A stretch of DNA of 64,000 nucleotides from Blepharisma japonicum (GCA_949751835.1 CATKHK010000038.1:186001-250000), one strand, 5' to 3'; numbered from the stretch's first letter, positions 1 to 13,400 are shown. The notes: generated by a model not told the origin, from the sequence alone. Numbers and translations: made by a program.

Positions 1-539
1 ATGCAAGCCCTACAAAATCAGAATTCTTATTACCTGGGACTCCAAGAAAACGGTTTTCCTCATTTGAAGATCCTGAATCATTACCACCACCAATCAAGCT
101 TGTCCCAATCAAAAATAAAGAAAAGTCAAATAGAAGGATTGTTGAGCATAACAGAATAAAATCTTTAGAAGCACTGGTGGACACTTGTAATATTTTTGAA
201 CCTATAATAAAGCCGAAAATAAAAGAAGTAATTCTTGAGGAAAAAGAAAGAGATGCAGAAATCAGCGAGTTTTTACACTATGTTAATGATTTGTCTAATA
301 TTTTGAGAGTTGCTCCAGACGAAGGAGCATTTTCAAGCTTTATGTCGACGAGAAGGTATAATCAAAAATTGGATCAAGGATTGAGAAGTGATTTAAGCAA
401 TACAAAAGAAGAGCTGTTTTCAATGACGAAAAAGCTAATTGGAATGGGAGGAAGCAAAATTTGAAGACATAGGCAGGCAAGTTTTATGGCTAGTACAGAT
501 AAAGAGATAAACTCTTTCCCTGCTATAAAGTATCGATAG
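1..539 (+). CDS. 3' part of an unidentified protein
   Basis: The 5' end lies outside the window; the reading frame starts at base 3 and stays open for 178 codons to TAG at 537-539. One in-frame TGA (462-464) is read as Trp, which adds 25 residues after the apparent end (ending in SFPAIKYR). The visible part is hydrophilic and basic to acidic: a proline- and serine-rich segment (PGTPRKRFSSFEDPESLPPP) followed by a charged, probably helical stretch. No domain, membrane segment or signal is recognised. A second open frame starting at base 1 runs only to about base 160 and looks like a shadow. The next feature downstream is a decayed gene on the opposite strand. Confidence 0.7.
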
Positions 540-605
540 CTGTTTTATCGATCACATAATGTTGAATTTTAACATAGAATTTTCTTAATATTATAATGAT
601 AAGCT

Positions 606-905
606 TTAAGGCATGATGTTAATTATAGAATTTATTTTTTGCAAATATTTTTTTCTTCGTTGAAGAATATATAATTAAATCCGATATAAATTATAAGTGA
701 GCTAGCAACAAAAACAGCCAATGCTGCTACTATATTATTCATTTGGCTATTAATTGCATTTTTTTATGAGCAATCAGCATCACTAAGTAGATCATCATAA
801 TAAGTATTTAATTCTGATAGGATTTGCATTAAATTTAACCATACATCAATACCTACAAATACTTGAGAATTTTGATAAGCTTCAAACTTTAGTACTTATC
901 CCGTG
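606..905 (-). pseudogene. Decayed C-terminal fragment of the PAS/multi-membrane gene family
   Basis: The reverse strand encodes a recognisable tail of the family that fills 5629-25643: a YYDDLLSDA segment, then NSQMNNIVAALAVFVASS plus LIIYIGFN matching the last membrane span, then KKYLQKINSIINIMP and a stop at 606-608. The final part is one base out of frame with the membrane span, and an in-frame TAA (about 780) precedes that span. Nothing of the other roughly 1,270 residues is visible. It has the same orientation as the intact minus-strand array and probably marks a lost copy at its edge. Confidence 0.75.
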
Positions 906-1381
906 AACAAAAAAATTTTGTCACTTGTGGAGGGGGTTAATTTTTATTTGGCAACAACAATTTTAAATAAAAAGACGATTGGAAATATGTATAATACTCT
1001 TGCAGAATTTTAACACCTGCACAATCTCTTCAATTGAAATAAGTTTTTAAAAAATCAACAACAAATTTTTTTAATCCAACTTATTTATAACTTTCTCAGT
1101 TTTTGGCAATTGGGCTTTGATGAATTATGAGCTGTATGCTACTTACTTTTTACCATGTCACACGCATGCTCAGGGATAATTTACCCCAATATTCTGATAG
1201 CCAGACATTTAGTTAACTTTAGATCAAATGAAAAATTCCAAAAAAATTTAAAGACAGCCTGACTATTAACAATCGCAAATCAAAAATCACGCACCAAAAT
1301 TATATCAATATTTTGAATAATAATTAAACAATAAAAATAAATAAAATTTTTTTTATCATTACTCATAATCATTATTTATTA
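906..1381. other. Intergenic spacer
   Basis: AT-rich sequence between the decayed fragment and the convergent end of the coiled-coil gene. A plus-strand frame from about 1046 to 1332 is open if TGA is Trp, but it lacks a convincing start and resembles nothing I recognise, so no gene is called. A run of T and A near 1345-1380 precedes the end of the next gene. Confidence 0.5.
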
Positions 1382-4300
1382 TTAATCGCTGATTATCTTA
1401 TATTTAAGCCTTCCCAATTGTTTTTTAAATTTGATTAATCCTTGTATCCCATCAACCCAAATTCTATAGGTAGAGTAGCTATCAGCAATTAATTCAACTC
1501 TTCCTCCTTTATCTAAGGTGACAAAAAAAGGAAAACAATCGCATGACTCACTCAATACTTTTATGCAAGGATCAAAATAATTTATGTGGCCTGCTTCTTT
1601 CATTTCCAAATATTTTTTCATAGCAGCTTCTGAGTCCGGCAGTTCATCATTACTTGTCAATAATTTTTTCTTGGCTTTTAAGATTTCTACTGTGTGCTTT
1701 GGAAGAACAACATCTAAAATTTGATCTATTAAAATGTTGCTTTCTATGCCTGGCTTATTTGGCCTTCTTATTTCAATTTTATTTAAATGCTTTAGGAGGC
1801 TAAAGTTTCTGATTTGATAACCACATTTATCTGGAGGTGGGTTTTCTGGGTTTAAAGCATCAAATTCAGGGAATTGTAAAGAATTTCTTTGGCTAAGTCG
1901 CTTATAAAGTGCACTACCCTCTAGCAAGGGTTTGATAGTTTCTAAGAAAGCTATTTCCGCCTTCGTTAAATCTTTATAATTAAATTTAAATTTGGATTCT
2001 GATAATTCGCTTGCATTTTCATTGATTGGGTTTATTTCTGTTTCATTTATTGAGTTCATAACCTCAACTGGAGAAATTTCGTTTTGGTTTTCTGGCACAT
2101 TTCTGCTTTCCTCTTCGTTTTTCGTTTCTTCTTCCTCCTCTGCTTCAAACATTTCTTCTCTGCTCTTATCTAAGCTTTCTGCTCTTATTCTTGGCAAACT
2201 TTGAGACCTTGTCATTGCTTTTCTTTCTTCTTGTGGTTTCGGCTTCAGCATAGCCGATCTTTCCATAAATAACTCTACATCCTCTTCCTGGATCCCTAAA
2301 TGCTCCATTTCTTTTTGTGAAATTTTCAATTTTTTCATCAAAACATTAGCTTTTTGCTTATCCTGCTGCAAATTTATTAACTCTTCTTGGATTTGGTTTA
2401 CTCTTGCTTTGATTTTTGCTTCTTCAATTTCAACAACAGTGATTTTATCAGAAAAATCTTTATTAATAATTTCAATTTCATGCTCAAGCTGGTCTATTGC
2501 TTCTTCTTTTTTTTCTTTATTTTTTTTGAGTTTATCCAATTTAGCTAAATCAACTTCGCCTCCATGGTGCAGTACTATTTTTTGCAGATTTCTAGTAATA
2601 TCAATTCTTTTAGACTCCATCAAAGATTCTAATTTTGCTTCTACATCAAGTTCAGCCTCAGCTAAAATTTGATCTTGCTCTTTAATAGAATTTATTTGCT
2701 TTTTTAGAGTAGAAATTTCTTCTTCTATTGATAAAACTTCTGGAGTCATACGGTCTTCAATGCTTTTTTCAAGCCTTTCTATTTCATTATCCCAGTGCTG
2801 CATTTCTAACTGTACCTCTTCAAGTCTTTTTCTAACCTCTTTGTTGCATTTTTTTTGATTTTCGTTCAAAGATTTTAGCTCTTGGTCACGAAGCTTTTTT
2901 AAAGCTTTATCTCCATACGTTTTTTGTATTTGCGCTATTTCTTGATTGCTTTTGGTGAAATTTTGGCTTACAGCATCATCTATTTTTTTTCTTCTTTGGA
3001 CTTCGACTTCTGCTTTGGCATTTTCAAATTTTTTGATTGCTGCTTTTTCTAATAGTAAAATTTTGAGAAATTCTTTTTGGAGAGTGTCTTTCTCAGTTTG
3101 AAGGGCTAAACGTCTACCTTTAAGAGCAGCCAGCTTTTCTTTTTGTTCAGCAATTCTTGATTCTTTTTCACTTATATCTTCACTATCTCTTCCCATTAGG
3201 TCTTCTCTTTGGCAGACTTTATTGATATAGTTTGTAAAAATGCTTTCGATTGCGGTAATTTCGCCTTGACTTTTGGCTGATTGCTGGATTTGCTTTTTGA
3301 ATGCTTTGCTAATTTCAGAGTCACTAGGAAGAGCTGATGGAGAGTCTGATAATAAGACGCTTCGATTTTGATTTTTCCATTGCCCTAATACTGCCATTTT
3401 GCATCGATAACGACGCTTAGCTTTTTCAGCCTCTTCTCTCATTTGGGCTAAAGCATTCTGCATGTCTCTTAGCATATTTTCTAATGCTGGATCACTTTGA
3501 TCTGCAGAAATCATGCATAGAATTTCACCTTCCTGCTCATCAGCTAGTTTTTTCATTTCTTGTATTTTTGATTCCATTTGCTCTTCTTCCAGCTTTCATT
3601 CTTCCATCATATCAAACTCTTTAGCCTCCACAATCTTAAACTGCTCCTTCAAGATATTCTGAGAAACATTAAAATTGCTTCCCTCACACACTTGAGCTAT
3701 CACTTCTTTTAAATTTCTCACACCCAGATCTTTGCATTTCAATGCTAAGAGTTTTTCAACTTCTAGCAATTCCCTTTCACTTCTAGAAGTATGTGGATTT
3801 TTTTTATTATCATTTTCCATCGAAACTAGTTCATTATTTGCCCTTTCGATTTCTGCATCAAGAACTGCAATTGTTTGATCAGCTTCTTTTATAGTTGAGG
3901 TCTGTTTAGTTTTTTTATCTTTAATTGTCGTTAAAATCTCTTTTGTTTCGATTTCTTGGAAAAAAATCTTATAATCATTATGATGCTTTTTTTTGATTTC
4001 TTCCATAGCTTTTTTAACTTTTTCCTTATTTGCAATGCTTTCTTGTTTTTTCTTTTTCAATTCTAATATTTCATCGCTTTTCAAGGAAAAATTTCCATCA
4101 AGGCCTTGAAGTCTTTCCATTAAATTTTGACGTTGTGATTCAAGGTTTTTTCGCTCTTCTTGTATGGTAACTTGAGTGTCTTCAAGAGGTTTTAAGGCAG
4201 ATTTAAAAGCTTCGAGCCTCACATTCTGTTCATCCTTCATCAAATTAGTAACTTTTTCAGCTTTTTCTTCATGGCTTTGTATTTGTTTGTCAATTTTTAC

Positions 4301-4639
4301 TACTGAATCTTTATAAGTCTCAATCTGTGCTTGTATTCTTTCTGATTGACGACGCAGATTTGCTCTTTCACGTCGCTTTTGAGTGAGGATAACGTCAAGC
4401 TGAACTTCCAGCTCTTGCAGCTGAGTCCTTTGAATTTCTTCTTGTTTTAAAGTAGATGTGGTAAGCTCAGTATAGGTTCGTTTTAATTCAGAATGTTCTT
4501 TGCATTTTCTCTCGACGTCTTTTTGAATTAAGGAACGCTTGCGAGCAAGAGAATCATTTGGAGCAATTGAACGCGTTTGGAGATTTTCAAATGAGAGAGT
4601 TTCTAGCTGGGATTTCAAGGTGTCGAAACGAGAGCTCAT
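1382..4639 (-). CDS. Large coiled-coil protein with C-terminal PH-like domain
   Basis: This is one 1,085-residue gene. A TGA at 3596-3598 splits it into two frames under the standard code; read as Trp, the frame continues straight through (EEWKLEEEQMESK). The start at 4639 (MSSRFDTLKSQ) is the first ATG; the frame extends further upstream only with a TTG. Residues 1 to about 800 are almost continuous heptad-like coiled coil rich in E, K, Q and L. An acidic, disordered hinge covers about 830-885, followed by a globular end of about 200 residues. The last 35 residues (VELIADSYSTYRIWVDGIQ, then a basic helix) resemble the last strand and helix of a PH domain, which suggests membrane or lipid contact. 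A structural or cytoskeletal role is inferred. The gene stops with TAA and has no visible intron. Confidence 0.8.
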
Positions 4640-5033
4640 ATTTAAAGATAATATTAAACTGAAATAATTAGGCAATTGGTATTTGAAATTGTGCTAAATT
4701 TCCTAAACATTAGGGTTATAAATACAATTTTATTATGATTTTAAAAAAGTTTATTAAATTTAATTGTAATATAAAATATTTACAATGAAAATTTTAATAT
4801 TTAATTTCCAAAATATTTTGCACTTAACTTATTTGAAGCCCTGTCTTATTTTAGTAAAAGAAACTCATTACTTGTAATGAAAAGTGATATCCAAAAATAG
4901 ATATCGTCATCTTTAGCAACAATGGTGAATTAATTTCTAAAATTAAATTTATTTGAAATCATCATGTACCTACTTTTTCCTAAATTATTGTCTTATTCAA
5001 TTGATATTAATTTCTATCCATATAATCTTTATT
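4640..5033. promoter_or_regulatory. Divergent intergenic region
   Basis: About 390 bases of AT-rich DNA between two divergently transcribed genes, so it should hold both promoters. No motif can be named. A 27-residue hydrophobic extension of the next frame begins only at a TTG (4953) and is not taken as coding. Confidence 0.4.
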
Positions 5034-5330
5034 ATGGATGACCCAAATCATGCAGAGCTTGTTGAATCCTCTAATACCAGTGAGCATATAACCATCGTAG
5101 ATGCTTATATGCCAAATGAGTCAGTAAAATCTGAGTACCAACAAGCAATAGATGGAAATAACCTAACTCCTAGAAATAGCACAAAGCCTCCTAGAAAATC
5201 TGATTTGGTGTCTCTTTGAATTTCGAAAGATTCCTATAATCAATTTTGCGCAAAAAGAAATACAATTAAGCAAGAAAAAGGCAATACCATCACAGAGAAG
5301 AATGATAAATGCTCTTGTGTAACATTTTAA
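5034..5330 (+). CDS. Small hydrophilic protein with CaaX-like C-terminus
   Basis: A 98-residue frame from ATG 5034 (MDDPNHAELVESSN) to TAA 5328-5330. It passes through one TGA (5217-5219) read as Trp; under the standard code it would stop after 61 residues. The protein is polar, with a PRNSTKPPRKS patch in the middle, and ends in KCSCVTF. The last four residues CVTF fit a CaaX-like prenylation signal with a second cysteine just upstream, so lipid anchoring is possible but unproven. No family is recognised. The composition and the end motif favour a real gene over chance, with moderate confidence. Confidence 0.5.
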
Positions 5331-5628
5331 TTAAATTCCTACAAATTTTTTTAAATCTATTTGACTTTTGTTAAGTAAACCAAAATTAGATTGAATATTT
5401 ATTGATTGATGAAGCTTTAGAAATTTTGATAATCAGCAGTAAGTTTTAAAAAATTTAATTTGATCTTGTCAGATATCTTCGGTTCAGCTTTTTTTAAATA
5501 AAATTTAGTAGTAATTAGAAAAATGAATATTAACACTAGTTGGCAAAAAAGCAGTTTATGGAATGAGAGAGGTGACTTTATAATTTTTATTAATTTATAA
5601 TTTTTGCTAATAAAATGCGGCCTGCTTA

Positions 5629-8600
5629 TTATGTAGGCACAAATTTCATCATTGATCTGATTTTCTGCAGATATAATTTTTCCTTCTTAAAGAACACAAA
5701 ATACAATGCAAAATATATGAAAATCGAGCTGACAGCAAAAACTATGAATGTTCCTATTATAATTGCTATTTGATTTTCAATTATAGTTTGGGAGTATAGA
5801 TCAATCTCGCCAATAAGTTGATCATAGTTATCGCTTAGAATTACAATATAAAATACTCAGTTCAGCAACAATAAAGGGTCTTGATCTGTGTATGCAAGCA
5901 AATAGCTGTCAATTTTTACCATTTCTTGACCTGAATATGCGCCAAACTTACAATAATCGATAGGCGAATCATCTATACGCTCATAAAATATTTCCCTAAA
6001 CTTAGTAGATAATATTGGTAAATACTTCGAATTTCTTAATACTAATTTAGAATGGCCAAGTTTTGGCATAAATTCTTCAAACTCAGCTAAACTGTTCATA
6101 AATGGGTACCCATTAATGAATTTATATACTAATGGGACTCCTCAAATTTCAAACTGAGAATTCATCGTTCATATTACTAAAGAATTCTGTAAAATTTGCT
6201 CATATATTAACTCTTTCATTACTTCAGGCCTATAAGTCAAATAGTCTGTACATTTTTCATAAAGATGCGTAATGCTAATTACAGAAAACATAGTAGCGAT
6301 CATTGCATAAACTGATATTCTTCAAATATATTTTCAGTAGTTTCTGAAGTAAAATGGGTTCTTTGTAGATTTTTTATTGCTGAGCAAAACTTCAGGCTGT
6401 AAGTGAGTATTTTTAATTCTTTCTAAAAGGGATTCCTTGAGCTCAGAATAGTTATCATATACTTTTTTCCTTAAATTATTTCAAAGTTTACTTTCATATT
6501 TGACAGCAGAATAGCCAAATGGAATAATTGTGCAGGCACATAAAGCAAGAACACAAATTCCTAATAGCAGCAGAAATTGCATTTCAACCTTAAAAGCAGA
6601 CATTATTGAGCTTTGGCATTCAATAACTTCATGCAAAGAGCTGTTGCAGTGCCTAAATGCTTCTCCATAACCATTAATTATTAAGAACGATGCTTCAATC
6701 GAAATATCTTCAGATTTATTAAACTTTGCTGCTAATTCATTCCCCTAACTATTTTTTACCATCTGAATAAACCCTAAAATCATATTAAATAAATTATTTT
6801 TTTCATTGCTACCTGAATTTCAGGAATTTATACTTCTTTCATAAAATATCTGCTGTCCCGAGCAATAATTTCAATTGTCTATATTAGAAGTAACGTTCAT
6901 ATATAAGCTATTTAGATGATCAACAAACGTTAATAATAAGGTTTTGGCTTGATATAAAATAATCTGAGAGGAAGGCGCTGTATCACCTCCAAATAATCAA
7001 AGTATTTCTGCAGAGCAACCAATATTTTGCATTGCTTTTTCTATTTTACCAATAACTATAGGAAGATCCATATTTCGGATGAAATTAATGTTAGAAAATG
7101 CAAAAAATAAGACAGAAATATTTGTGCTTAAAACAGCAATGATCTATATAAATGTTACAGATATAATAAAAGAAGCATGCAAAACATTGATTGATTGGGT
7201 TGACATTAAGGCTTGCTGAAAAAAATTGTTATATCGCGGATTTTCTGATATTAGATATTTGTCTTCTTCTTCTTTTATGTTTAATAAATTGTAATTATCA
7301 TCTGTAGTATCATTAATAATTTCTGGACTTAAACTCAGATCAGGACGAGTAAAGTCCTTTTCTAATTTGCATAATTTTTTCAAACTATTCCTCTTATTTT
7401 CTTCAAACTTATATTGCTTTAGTGATAGTTTTCGATTTAAAGCAAATTCTTCTTGAAGAGCAGTGTTTTTATTTTTTCAATTTTGAATTTCTTCATAATC
7501 ATCCATTAATAAAACATAAAATACTTTCAATTTATAAAAATGAGCTCAGGAAAAAATTAATAGAGTTTCATTTTCACAATTTTGCAAGTAGTAAGGTACA
7601 GACCATTGCAAATTAAACTCTTTTTCTTCTGAAAATAACTTTTTTATATTAAATCCTGCTAAAATTTCAGAGCTTATTCTGACTGCTTTAGGAAAGTTTT
7701 TGGAATGTGCACAAATTTCTCCATTTTCAGAAATCAATGCTATTTCATTTTTTGTCTCTTTTTGTTTAAAAATCAGCATAAAAATAAAAACATGATCGAT
7801 TGAAGTTATAAATATTTTTCCAATGCATTCTATTATAAAATTTGAACGAAAATTTAAAAATAACCCTTCACTTAAGTCAACTTCTCCACTTGGGCTGAAA
7901 TGTAAAACATTATTAAGCTCTTCTCTCGTTTTTTCACGATAAAAGGAGGGAATAAAGTCCAATATATTGCTTTCTTCAGTTGCTATTAATTTTGCTATTC
8001 TTTTGGCTGTTGTGTTGGAAAAAAGGATTTGACCAAAGTTCTCTTCTTCAGCTAATATTATGAAGACACCATTAGTATCATTAAATCAGTTGAAGTTTTT
8101 TGAATATGAGCTTATAATATTGAGGTCAGATGATTTTAGTTTATTTTCAAGAAAATTAGATTTTTCTTGGTCAAAAAGAACATCTTTTGAAAACGAAGCG
8201 TATAAGCTTAAAAATTCTTTGGAATAAAAGAATTTTGCTGTTAGATCTGTATATTGATTATCGAGGAATAAGATTTTTTTATCTAATCAGTCCAGATTTT
8301 TAGTCAATCTGCTAAGAGTAGGTTTATGTGATATTATTTCGTCTCAAAACTTTAATAATTTTACGCATAACTTAAAATCTTGCTTTTTTATCATCATTAA
8401 TTGCTGAAAATAGTCTATAAACTCTGAGCTTTCACTAGGAGATGTGCATTTTATATTATTATAGCATAAATATTCTTGAAAGTTGTTTTCCAAGTTTCAT
8501 TCTAAAATTTTTTTAGATTTACATAACTTAAACTTTGCTAGAGATTCATCTCTTAAAGTAAAAAGACAGTAATTTGAGATCCATATGCCTTGAAGCTTAT

Positions 8601-9792
8601 CTCGAATCAAGATATTTTCTATAAAAAATGTTTCAAAAAGGTAAATTATTTGGCTTTTATGCTCAATATCATTTTTACACAATGACTGTCTAAAAGATTT
8701 TTCTAGCTGGTATTTAGATTTTATTCCGATCAAATCGATTGGAAAATTTGAATTTAATTTTTTTTGAAATATTCAAGTTACTTGTATAACGAAGAGAGTA
8801 GATATAGGCCACAAAAATATTGTTACTAAAATAATAAAAAGCGAGTTATCTATTCAGTTGCCTAAAATGAACCCAAAAGAAATAAAAGAAACAGTAAAAA
8901 ACTGAAGAGTTAGTATTAGATTGTAATAGTAAGAAAAATATGGTAAAAATACAATAATTTCTATAATAATAAATATTGAAATAATCATTTCAATCATTTG
9001 AAAATAAATAATGCTATTTTCATCAAATAGTACGTAAATTATTGCCGAAAAATAAGTAAAAACTATTCTATGTACATCAACTTTGGAATGAGCTTTTGCT
9101 TTTATAATCTTTTTACTCACGGAATGCCTTATTTCTCCTGAAAATTCAGTATAAAGTAAAATCATCAAAAAATTAACAACCATTGCCAAAACTATCATAA
9201 TTTGTCATACTTCATTAAGCTCAAAACTCTTGGAATGATTATTATTTTTGTATTCAGATATAAATTTTTGATTTAAAAAATTATATTTCAAAAATATGGA
9301 AGATATTACCATGGATGGAATAAATAGCATAATTACCCAAAAATTGAAAACTCACTTCAATATATCAAAGACTAATCTTGGTAAATTAAAGGAACAATAA
9401 ATAATAAAAACTAAAGCGACATAACATAAAAAGAGAGTAAAAGTAATAGCAATTGATAAGTAAAAATACTCAAGCAAAAGATCCAAATCTGAAAAAATGT
9501 TATCAAGCCTTAAGTAGCCAATAAATTCTCAAATTTTCTTAGTTTGATTTCAATTTGCAACTGAAAGACTTGGAATTCATAGTAAGCTAGCAATTTGACA
9601 GCATCAAATTATACTTTCAATTGATTTTATAACCTTTTGGTTGAATAGGGATTTTTCTTCAATTGACTTGCTATGATAAAGCTGACAATAAAGCTCGAAA
9701 ATTGAATTTATTATCGTTTTTTCTTTTTTGACCTTGCATACATCTTTGTTGCAAACAGACAATTTGCTAATTTCGTCTTCTTTAGAAAACAT
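5629..9792 (-). CDS. PAS-domain multi-membrane protein, copy 1 (TmcB/TmcC-like)
   Basis: The gene runs from ATG 9792 (MFSKEDEISKL) to TAA 5629-5631. It has 15-nt introns at 7144-7158 (GTAACATTTATATAG) and 6745-6759 (GTAAAAAATAGTTAG), giving 1,377 residues; many in-frame TGA codons are read as Trp. Domain order: a short N-terminal charged helix; about eight membrane spans up to residue ~380, containing the family signature GEIRHSVSKKIIKAKAHSK; a cytoplasmic stretch with a PAS-like domain (about 555-620, GVFIILAEEENFGQILFSN) and a second PAS-like unit (ALISENGEICAHSKNF); a span right after the first intron; an extracytoplasmic loop with a conserved NMDLPI motif; and three more spans, the last at the C-terminus. 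I translated the stretch between 6099 and 6480 by hand and found no stop. Its closest relative in the window is copy 3. Confidence 0.8.
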
Positions 9793-10447
9793 GATATGAT
9801 TAGCAATTATTAGTATTATTTCAGAATTTAAAGCTATGGTGTATTTAATTTTCCTTAATCTCATATAATAAATTATTATTATTATTATAGCAATGGGGAT
9901 TATTATATTCTGTTGCTTATATTACTTTTTGGCCCTGAAATGACAAAAAGAGATTCCATAAGGAACTTAGTATCTTCATCATGTAGAGGAATTTACGAAT
10001 TGTGCTGGTGTGATGAATGAGAAAATCAGAAAGTTTATAGATGAGATTGTAGTTTTAAGAAGAAAATTGACCCCTTAAGGGGTTATAGACGTTAAAAATA
10101 TATTTATTTATTTATCTTCATCATGAAATTCCGTTTTGCTCTTTAGAGCTAAAAAGTAAAATAACCAAGGAGTATATTTATTTAGCCTACATTTTAATAA
10201 TTATAAGATGGAAGGAAACTATAAAATTTTTAAAAAAATCTTAATAAATAAATAGTTTTATAATGCTAAAAAGAAAAAAATTATTTCAATATGAGATTCA
10301 GGCTAACTTTTAAAAACAAAGCTTATTATTTTTATTAAATTATCAATCGTATATTTCCTTAATGTTAATCACTCTTAATTTTAACTAAAAATAATTGATT
10401 TTGTATATTAAATAAACAATTTGACTTTAATAATTTTTAAACTTAGT
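9793..10447. other. Spacer between copies 1 and 2 with a palindrome and short direct repeats
   Basis: It contains the promoter side of copy 1 and the 3' flank of copy 2. A perfect 14-bp palindrome, ACCCCTTAAGGGGT, lies at 10070-10083. The 13-mer TATCTTCATCATG occurs at 9971-9983 and again at 10113-10125, on either side of it. A frame from about 9970 to 10074 reads like protein (VMNEKIRKFIDEIVVLRRKL) and may be a gene scrap. No complete gene is seen. Confidence 0.5.
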
Positions 10448-13400
10448 TTATTTTGGCATAAGTTTCATTATTGAGCTGATTTTTTTCAAACATTCTTTCT
10501 CATTTTTGAAAAATGCGAAATATAGCGCAAAATATATTGTAATCGAGCTTACAGCAAAAAACACAAAAGTTGCTACTATAGCATTAACTTGAGCCTCAAT
10601 CACGCTTTGCGAATATTGGTCAATTTCATTCGCAAGATCTACGTAACGCACATTTAAAGTTGAAGTATCAATTAACCAATCTAGCCATAAATCAGGGTGC
10701 GAATTTGAATAAGCGTAATAATAGCTTTCTATCACTAATAATTCTTCACCGGAGCTTAAACCATAGTCAAAATAATTATGATAATAATTATCTTTTTCAT
10801 AAAACATTTTTTTGAATGAATTCGATAGAATAGGCAAATATTTTGGATTTCTCAAATGAAGTTCTGACTGTTCCAACAATGATACTATTTTTTGATATTC
10901 TCTACTGCTATTCATATAAGGATATATATTTATAAATTGATCTACTAGCGGAATTCCTAAGGTTTCGAATTGAGATAAAGTTGTTCATGCCATTAATGAA
11001 TTTTGTAAAATATGTCTATTTATCATTTCTTTCATTATATCAGGCCTATATGATAAATAATCTGTGCATTTTTGGTAAAGAAAAAATATATTAGCTGTAG
11101 AAAAAGCTGTCACAGCAATAAAATAAACAGAAATTCTCCAGGCATATTTGTAATAACTTTTGAAGTTAATATTTCTATTTGAAGGCTTTCTGTTATTGAG
11201 CAGTATTTCAGGTTGGCAGTGGATATATTTAATTCTTTCTAATAAATTTTGTTTTAGCTCAGAATAATTTTCATAAGCCTTTTTCCTTAAATTATTTCAA
11301 AGCTCATTTTCATAATTAATTGTAGAATAGCAAAATGGGATCATAGCGCAAACACATAAAGCAAGAACACCAACCCCTAAAATGAGAAGTACAAATACTT
11401 CAGTTTTAAAATCAAGCATTATTGATTTTTGACAATCTATAACTTGATATAAAGAATCATTGCAGTATTTGGTTACTTCTCCAAAGTTATTTAATGCTAA
11501 AAACATAATTTCAGTTTGATAGTTTTCATTGTTATTGTATTTTTGATAAAAGTCACTACCCTATATAATTAGTTACAGATTGAATCGTTTTGGACATTAA
11601 ATCTACCAAATTTATTTTGCTTTCATCATTTGAGCTTCATAATTTTATATTATTATCAATAAAAATACTTCGACCTGAGCAGTAATTTCAATCTACTAAG
11701 CTTGAAGTAAGATTGACATAAAGCTCTTTTAATATATTCAAATGATATGGAAAATATAATCACGCAATACCTAAAGCTAATGCAGTATCATTGCCCCCAT
11801 AATGCGAAAGTGATCACATCATTCGTGCAGTTATTGATAAATGCTGCAATTTTGAATCGACATTTCCTAGAGCTATTGGAAGATCCATATTTCGTATAAA
11901 TTCAATGTTATAGAATGCATAAAATAAAACTGCAATATTTGTGCCCAATACTGATAAAATCTATATAAAATTTACTGATAAAATAAAAGCAAAGTGCAAA
12001 ATGTTTATTTTTTTAGAAGATGATGCTACCAATTTTGTAAATTTGTTATTTCGTCAATTTTCAGATTTTTCTTCTTCAAAATTTTCTATATAATTCATTT
12101 CAAATTTTCCTGGCATCTTATTAAAGTTTAGAGAATTTAGATTCATATCAGAATTAAAGGATAATTCACTTTGAAGTTCTTTTTTAAATTCCTTATCATA
12201 TCATTCTAATAAGTTCAAAGATGAATTAGTTTTCATATCTTTGCTTACTTTTATATCAAGCGTATTCTTGATTTCTTCATTTTTTGCTCTTTGAGTCTCA
12301 AGGTGATCGCTTATAAACAAAGCATAATTTATCCTTAAGTTGCGAAAATGAACAATCGAATAATACAGGCAACTTTCTGATGAAGCAATGTCCTTATTTA
12401 TGGAATACTCTTCTATGTCAGAAAATAAATTTTTTATGTTCCAGCCTACTAAATTATCAGGTTTTTTGCCAGCACTCTCTGCAAAATTTTTAGTGTGACA
12501 CAATATTTCTCCATTTTCAGATAGTAGAGCTATTTGGTGTTTTTTATGACTTTCTTTAAAAACCAATGCAAAAACAAGAATATCACCAATTGTTGTTATT
12601 GTTGCTTTTCCAGTACACTCTATTAAAGGTTCTGAAGGAAATTCCAAAAAAAAGCCTTCTTTTAAAGAAATTTCTGAATGAGAGCAAAAATGTGAGTACC
12701 AAATAGCGCACTCTTTAAGCCCTTTTCAATAATAAGAAGGAATAAAATTCATTATATTTCCTCCATTAAAGTTTAATGAATTAAGTTTCATAATATCTTT
12801 AGCTTGAGTATTTGAGAATAAAATTTGTCCAAAATTTTCTTTTTCAGCAGAAATTATTAGAATAGAATTTGTATCATTAAAATAGCTAAAAGGATTTAAG
12901 CCAGAATTCCCAATACTTATATTAAGAAATCTTAATTTATTTTCAAGAAATCTCGATTTTTCATTGTCAAAAATAATATTTCTCATAAATGAAGCATAGA
13001 GCGATAAAGATTCTCTACAATTAGAAAATTTTGCTGAAAGCTGGTGATATTTATCTGCGATAAATGCCATATTTTTATTAATTCAGATCAATCTTTTTTT
13101 TAATCTCTTATGATCGGGTCTTGATGAAGTTAATTCTTCCCAGAATTTCAATAAATTGACACATAATTTCAGATCCTTATTTTTTATGAGATGCAACCGC
13201 TGTAAATAAATAATAAATTGTTCACTTTCACTCATTAAAGAATCTTGAATAATTTTATTTGTGCAATATTCTTGAAAATCAGCTTCCAAATTCAACTTCG
13301 AAATATATTTAGTCTTACTTAACTTAATTTTCGTTAATGATTCATCTTTTAATGTATATAAACAATAATTTGCTACTCAGACTAGCTGAATTTTATCTCT

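Noticed and set aside
1046-1332. Plus-strand open frame with two TGA-Trp before the coiled-coil gene.
   Set aside because: There is no good start, no recognisable domain, and the C-terminal part is poor in protein-like pattern.
3575-3598. Two separate coiled-coil genes meeting at 3577/3596.
   Set aside because: The only stop between them is TGA, which is Trp here, and the frame continues without a shift.
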